Shown one piece after another: positions 62,024 to 64,000 of a stretch of DNA of 64,000 nt (its first letter is position 1; the number at the start of each line of letters is the position of its first letter). The stretch lies in NCBI RefSeq assembly GCF_002933815.1, contig NZ_BEYR01000004.1, positions 1-64,000 on the forward strand. The letters run 5' to 3'. The position numbers and the translations under genes were made by a program. The notes below the pieces were generated by a model. That model ran no database searches and was not told the DNA's origin. It saw nothing but the letters and a program-made list of their open reading frames with translations. The stretch comes from Sphingobacterium sp. HMA12 (GTDB lineage: Bacteria > Bacteroidota > Bacteroidia > Sphingobacteriales > Sphingobacteriaceae).

Positions 62024-63898
62024 ATGAAATTTCTACAAAAAAAAGGAGCTCACTGGGTTGTTGCAATGGCAATGCTTGCAATACCGGCGACGTTAATAAC
62101 GAGCTGCTCCAAAGATTCAAAAGAAATTGTTGACACAAAAAGCAACAAATTAACCATTTCGGTAGGCGGTATTAAAACCAACAACGATGCAGGAGTAAAA
62201 CGCGCTGCATCTTCCTCAACCAATAAGACAGCACAGAGCAAAATTTATTCTTTCTCCGATGTTGATATGGCCGTTTCAACAGACAACGATGTTCCTGTAA
62301 AGACTACTATAAACAGTGCAGCACGATCAAATGGCACAGCTGCCGATGCGGTACCTGGCGTTACCGAGAATATGGAACAAGACACCAAATATGTAGTGTA
62401 TATTTATTCTGGGAATAGCCTTGTTGCAGTTGAAGAATTACAATCAGGCACAGCAGGAACAATTGACGGACTGGATCCAGCTGGCTCTTACAAATGGGTA
62501 GCCCTTTCCTACAATTCTAAAGATGACGCTCCATCGTCAACACCAACTAGTGGAGAAATTGCACTTCCACAAAATAAGGATGTTCTATACGCCTCAGGTA
62601 CTGTTGATTTAGCAACTAGCTCAAACATTAACATTCTTTTTAATCATGCATTTTCGCGTGTTGGCATAGAACTGAATACTATCGGTGTATTCGGTAATAT
62701 CACCGGAAATCCATCGGTGTCTGTATCCGGATTAAACCTTGCAACAGGTAGCATTAATTTATTGACAGGTGCGGTAACCGCAGGTGCTACGTTTACACCA
62801 ACACTAAGTTATGCTGATTTCAAAAATGTTGACCCATTGTATAACGACGCCAAAATCGCATACGTATATACTGCCTCTACTACCGCACAAAGCGCTATCA
62901 AAGTAACACTACAAAACTTAAATATTAACCATGTGGATGGTGGCTTAGCTCGTACATACTTTGCTTCAGCTACAGATTTTAATTTTTCCATTACACCCGA
63001 ACTGGGAAAAAGTCACCACTTATTGTTAAATGTTGTTGAATCACCTTTAACGACAGGAACAGGAGCAAATGCTGTCAAGTGGAGCCGTTCGAATTTATAT
63101 GATAGAGGTGGCAGCGATCCAATCCGTAATTTCGCATTTTATGCAACGAATGCGCAAAGGAGTAGAGCCGATGGCTATTTCTCCTATGGTTCTTTAGTCG
63201 CTGCACGATTCCCCTCCACTGTTGCACAAAAGGGAGATCCATGTACAAGAATATACCCTCAAGGACTTTGGAAACAACCTACTAGCACTCAGGTCAGCAC
63301 GTTAACATCTTCATCAGGCGTGTTAAACAATGTTTTAAACCTAGTTGGAACATTATTAGGAGCCTCAGACCCCGCACCAGGATCGACAGTTGGCACTAAT
63401 GGTGGCAATCATGCTCAATATGGTATCACTGCTGGCGGTACTACTGGAACAAATGCTTTCGGAACCGGGACTTCTAACTCTAACAATATGCGCATTTTTT
63501 ATAATGGACAGATTGTTAACACGGCATTACTTTCTCAGATTGGATCTAGCGGACAAGGATTATTAGGATTAGGACTATCAACACTTAATGCAGATCTATT
63601 AGGTTTCAGAATTATTGGAACGAATATAGATATCCTTGGTGACAGCTACAATACGTCCGCTGCTTTCTGGACAGATTCCCCTGTACTAGGTGGCTCTCTT
63701 TTGAATCTTTTAGGAACAAGAGTTGGTTACTATGGCTACCATGCTTTTACAACACGAGCAAGTATCATAGGAATTCCATTACCTACAGCTCCTTTCGTTA
63801 AGGCTTCAACTACAGCCGAAGCTTTAAATGTCGAATTATTAGGACTGGACCTACTTAGAACTACTTTCAAAAACGTTCGTTGCGTACGTGCAAACTAA
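62024..63898 (+). CDS. Fimbrillin-like lipoprotein
   Basis: The 624-aa protein has a lipobox with Cys28 (ATLITSCSKDS). The N-terminal half (about 35-330) has the fimbrillin beta-sandwich style (TKYVVYIYSGNSLVAVEEL, GSYKWVALSYNSKDD, NILFNHAFSRVGIEL). The C-terminal half (about 345-624) contains GDPCTRIYPQGLWKQPTSTQVSTLTS, Gly/Leu/Asn-rich low-complexity stretches and the ending NVRCVRAN, like the minus-strand paralogue. It is probably a cell-surface pilus or adhesin component. It ends at a strong terminator and appears to be the second gene of a two-gene unit with peptide 2. Confidence 0.75.
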   Translation: MKFLQKKGAHWVVAMAMLAIPATLITSCSKDSKEIVDTKSNKLTISVGGIKTNNDAGVKRAASSSTNKTAQSKIYSFSDVDMAVSTDNDVPVKTTINSAARSNGTAADAVPGVTENMEQDTKYVVYIYSGNSLVAVEELQSGTAGTIDGLDPAGSYKWVALSYNSKDDAPSSTPTSGEIALPQNKDVLYASGTVDLATSSNINILFNHAFSRVGIELNTIGVFGNITGNPSVSVSGLNLATGSINLLTGAVTAGATFTPTLSYADFKNVDPLYNDAKIAYVYTASTTAQSAIKVTLQNLNINHVDGGLARTYFASATDFNFSITPELGKSHHLLLNVVESPLTTGTGANAVKWSRSNLYDRGGSDPIRNFAFYATNAQRSRADGYFSYGSLVAARFPSTVAQKGDPCTRIYPQGLWKQPTSTQVSTLTSSSGVLNNVLNLVGTLLGASDPAPGSTVGTNGGNHAQYGITAGGTTGTNAFGTGTSNSNNMRIFYNGQIVNTALLSQIGSSGQGLLGLGLSTLNADLLGFRIIGTNIDILGDSYNTSAAFWTDSPVLGGSLLNLLGTRVGYYGYHAFTTRASIIGIPLPTAPFVKASTTAEALNVELLGLDLLRTTFKNVRCVRAN

Positions 63899-63941
63899 AA
63901 CAATACTAGAACAATAAAGTATTTTTAACACCTTATATCAG

Positions 63942-63970
63942 AAGGCGGCTAGGTAATACCTAGCCGCCTT
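63942..63970 (+). terminator. Terminator of the plus-strand fimbrillin unit
   Basis: AAGGCGGCTAGGT (63942-63954) pairs perfectly with 63958-63970 around AAT and runs into T7. It lies 44 bp past the stop. Confidence 0.95.
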
Positions 63971-64000
63971 TTTTTATTGTAGCCGACTCCCTACAAAAAT

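Overview
The window looks like a chromosomal segment of a Bacteroidota bacterium, most likely family Sphingobacteriaceae and probably a Sphingobacterium-like organism. This rests on three SusC/SusD outer-membrane pairs, many lipoproteins with Cys-Lys-Lys or Cys-Asn starts, 7TMR-DISM and fimbrillin families, a long Bacteroidota-type signal peptidase I, and promoters of the TTG-N19-21-TAnnTTTG type. The genus is inferred from protein character only. No rRNA, tRNA, CRISPR array or complete insertion sequence was recognised.

Layout. Positions 1-1072 carry no convincing gene. They hold an rRNA-type promoter firing off the left edge and a striking symmetric array of ten TTAG/CTAA half-sites on an exact 11-bp register (503-605). 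Positions 1073-9347 (minus strand) form a uptake locus: SusC, SusD, a fasciclin lipoprotein, a DUF5007 lipoprotein and a secreted M60 (enhancin/mucin-type) metallopeptidase, which suggests use of glycoprotein. Positions 9600-21578 (minus) form a second locus: SusC, SusD, a 7TMR-DISM membrane sensor fused to an IS1595-transposase-type zinc ribbon, a GH2 glycosidase with a malectin domain, and a secreted beta-helix protein. Positions 21980-24324 hold signal peptidase I and a secreted unknown.

Positions 24635-31661 hold an IutA-like TonB receptor, a small lipoprotein, and a second TonB receptor operon with two His-rich DUF4625 lipoproteins. The promoter of that operon is overlapped by GTTGC/TTGCAA palindromes, which suggests metal-repressed metal uptake. 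Positions 31745-36759 hold an OmpR-type two-component system with a PepSY-like protein, an AraC regulator and a secreted amidohydrolase. Positions 37030-42149 hold a third SusC/SusD pair without enzymes, followed by an acyltransferase.

Positions 43913-50185 hold what looks like a chaperone-usher-like fibre assembly locus: a pilin-like subunit, a PapD-like chaperone, a protein of three concatenated pilin-like domains, a convergent usher-like outer-membrane barrel, and a NarL-type regulator. This would be unusual for Bacteroidota, whose known pili are type V fimbrillins. Positions 50659-57439 hold surface-polysaccharide genes (rmlA, rmlD, rmlC, rmlB, a membrane-bound NDP-sugar 4,6-dehydratase and a CpsB-type tyrosine phosphatase). 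An AraC regulator follows.

The right end (58826-63898) holds two divergent units, each made of a 55-61 aa peptide gene followed by a fimbrillin-like lipoprotein. The two peptides share an ungapped Y-x-A-P...ELE..(V/I)AAGS...W pattern and look like members of an undescribed small-protein family tied to fimbrillins.

The best candidates for undescribed biology are the 11-bp phased inverted array, the 7TMR-DISM/zinc-ribbon fusion, the chaperone-usher-like locus and the AAGS small peptides.
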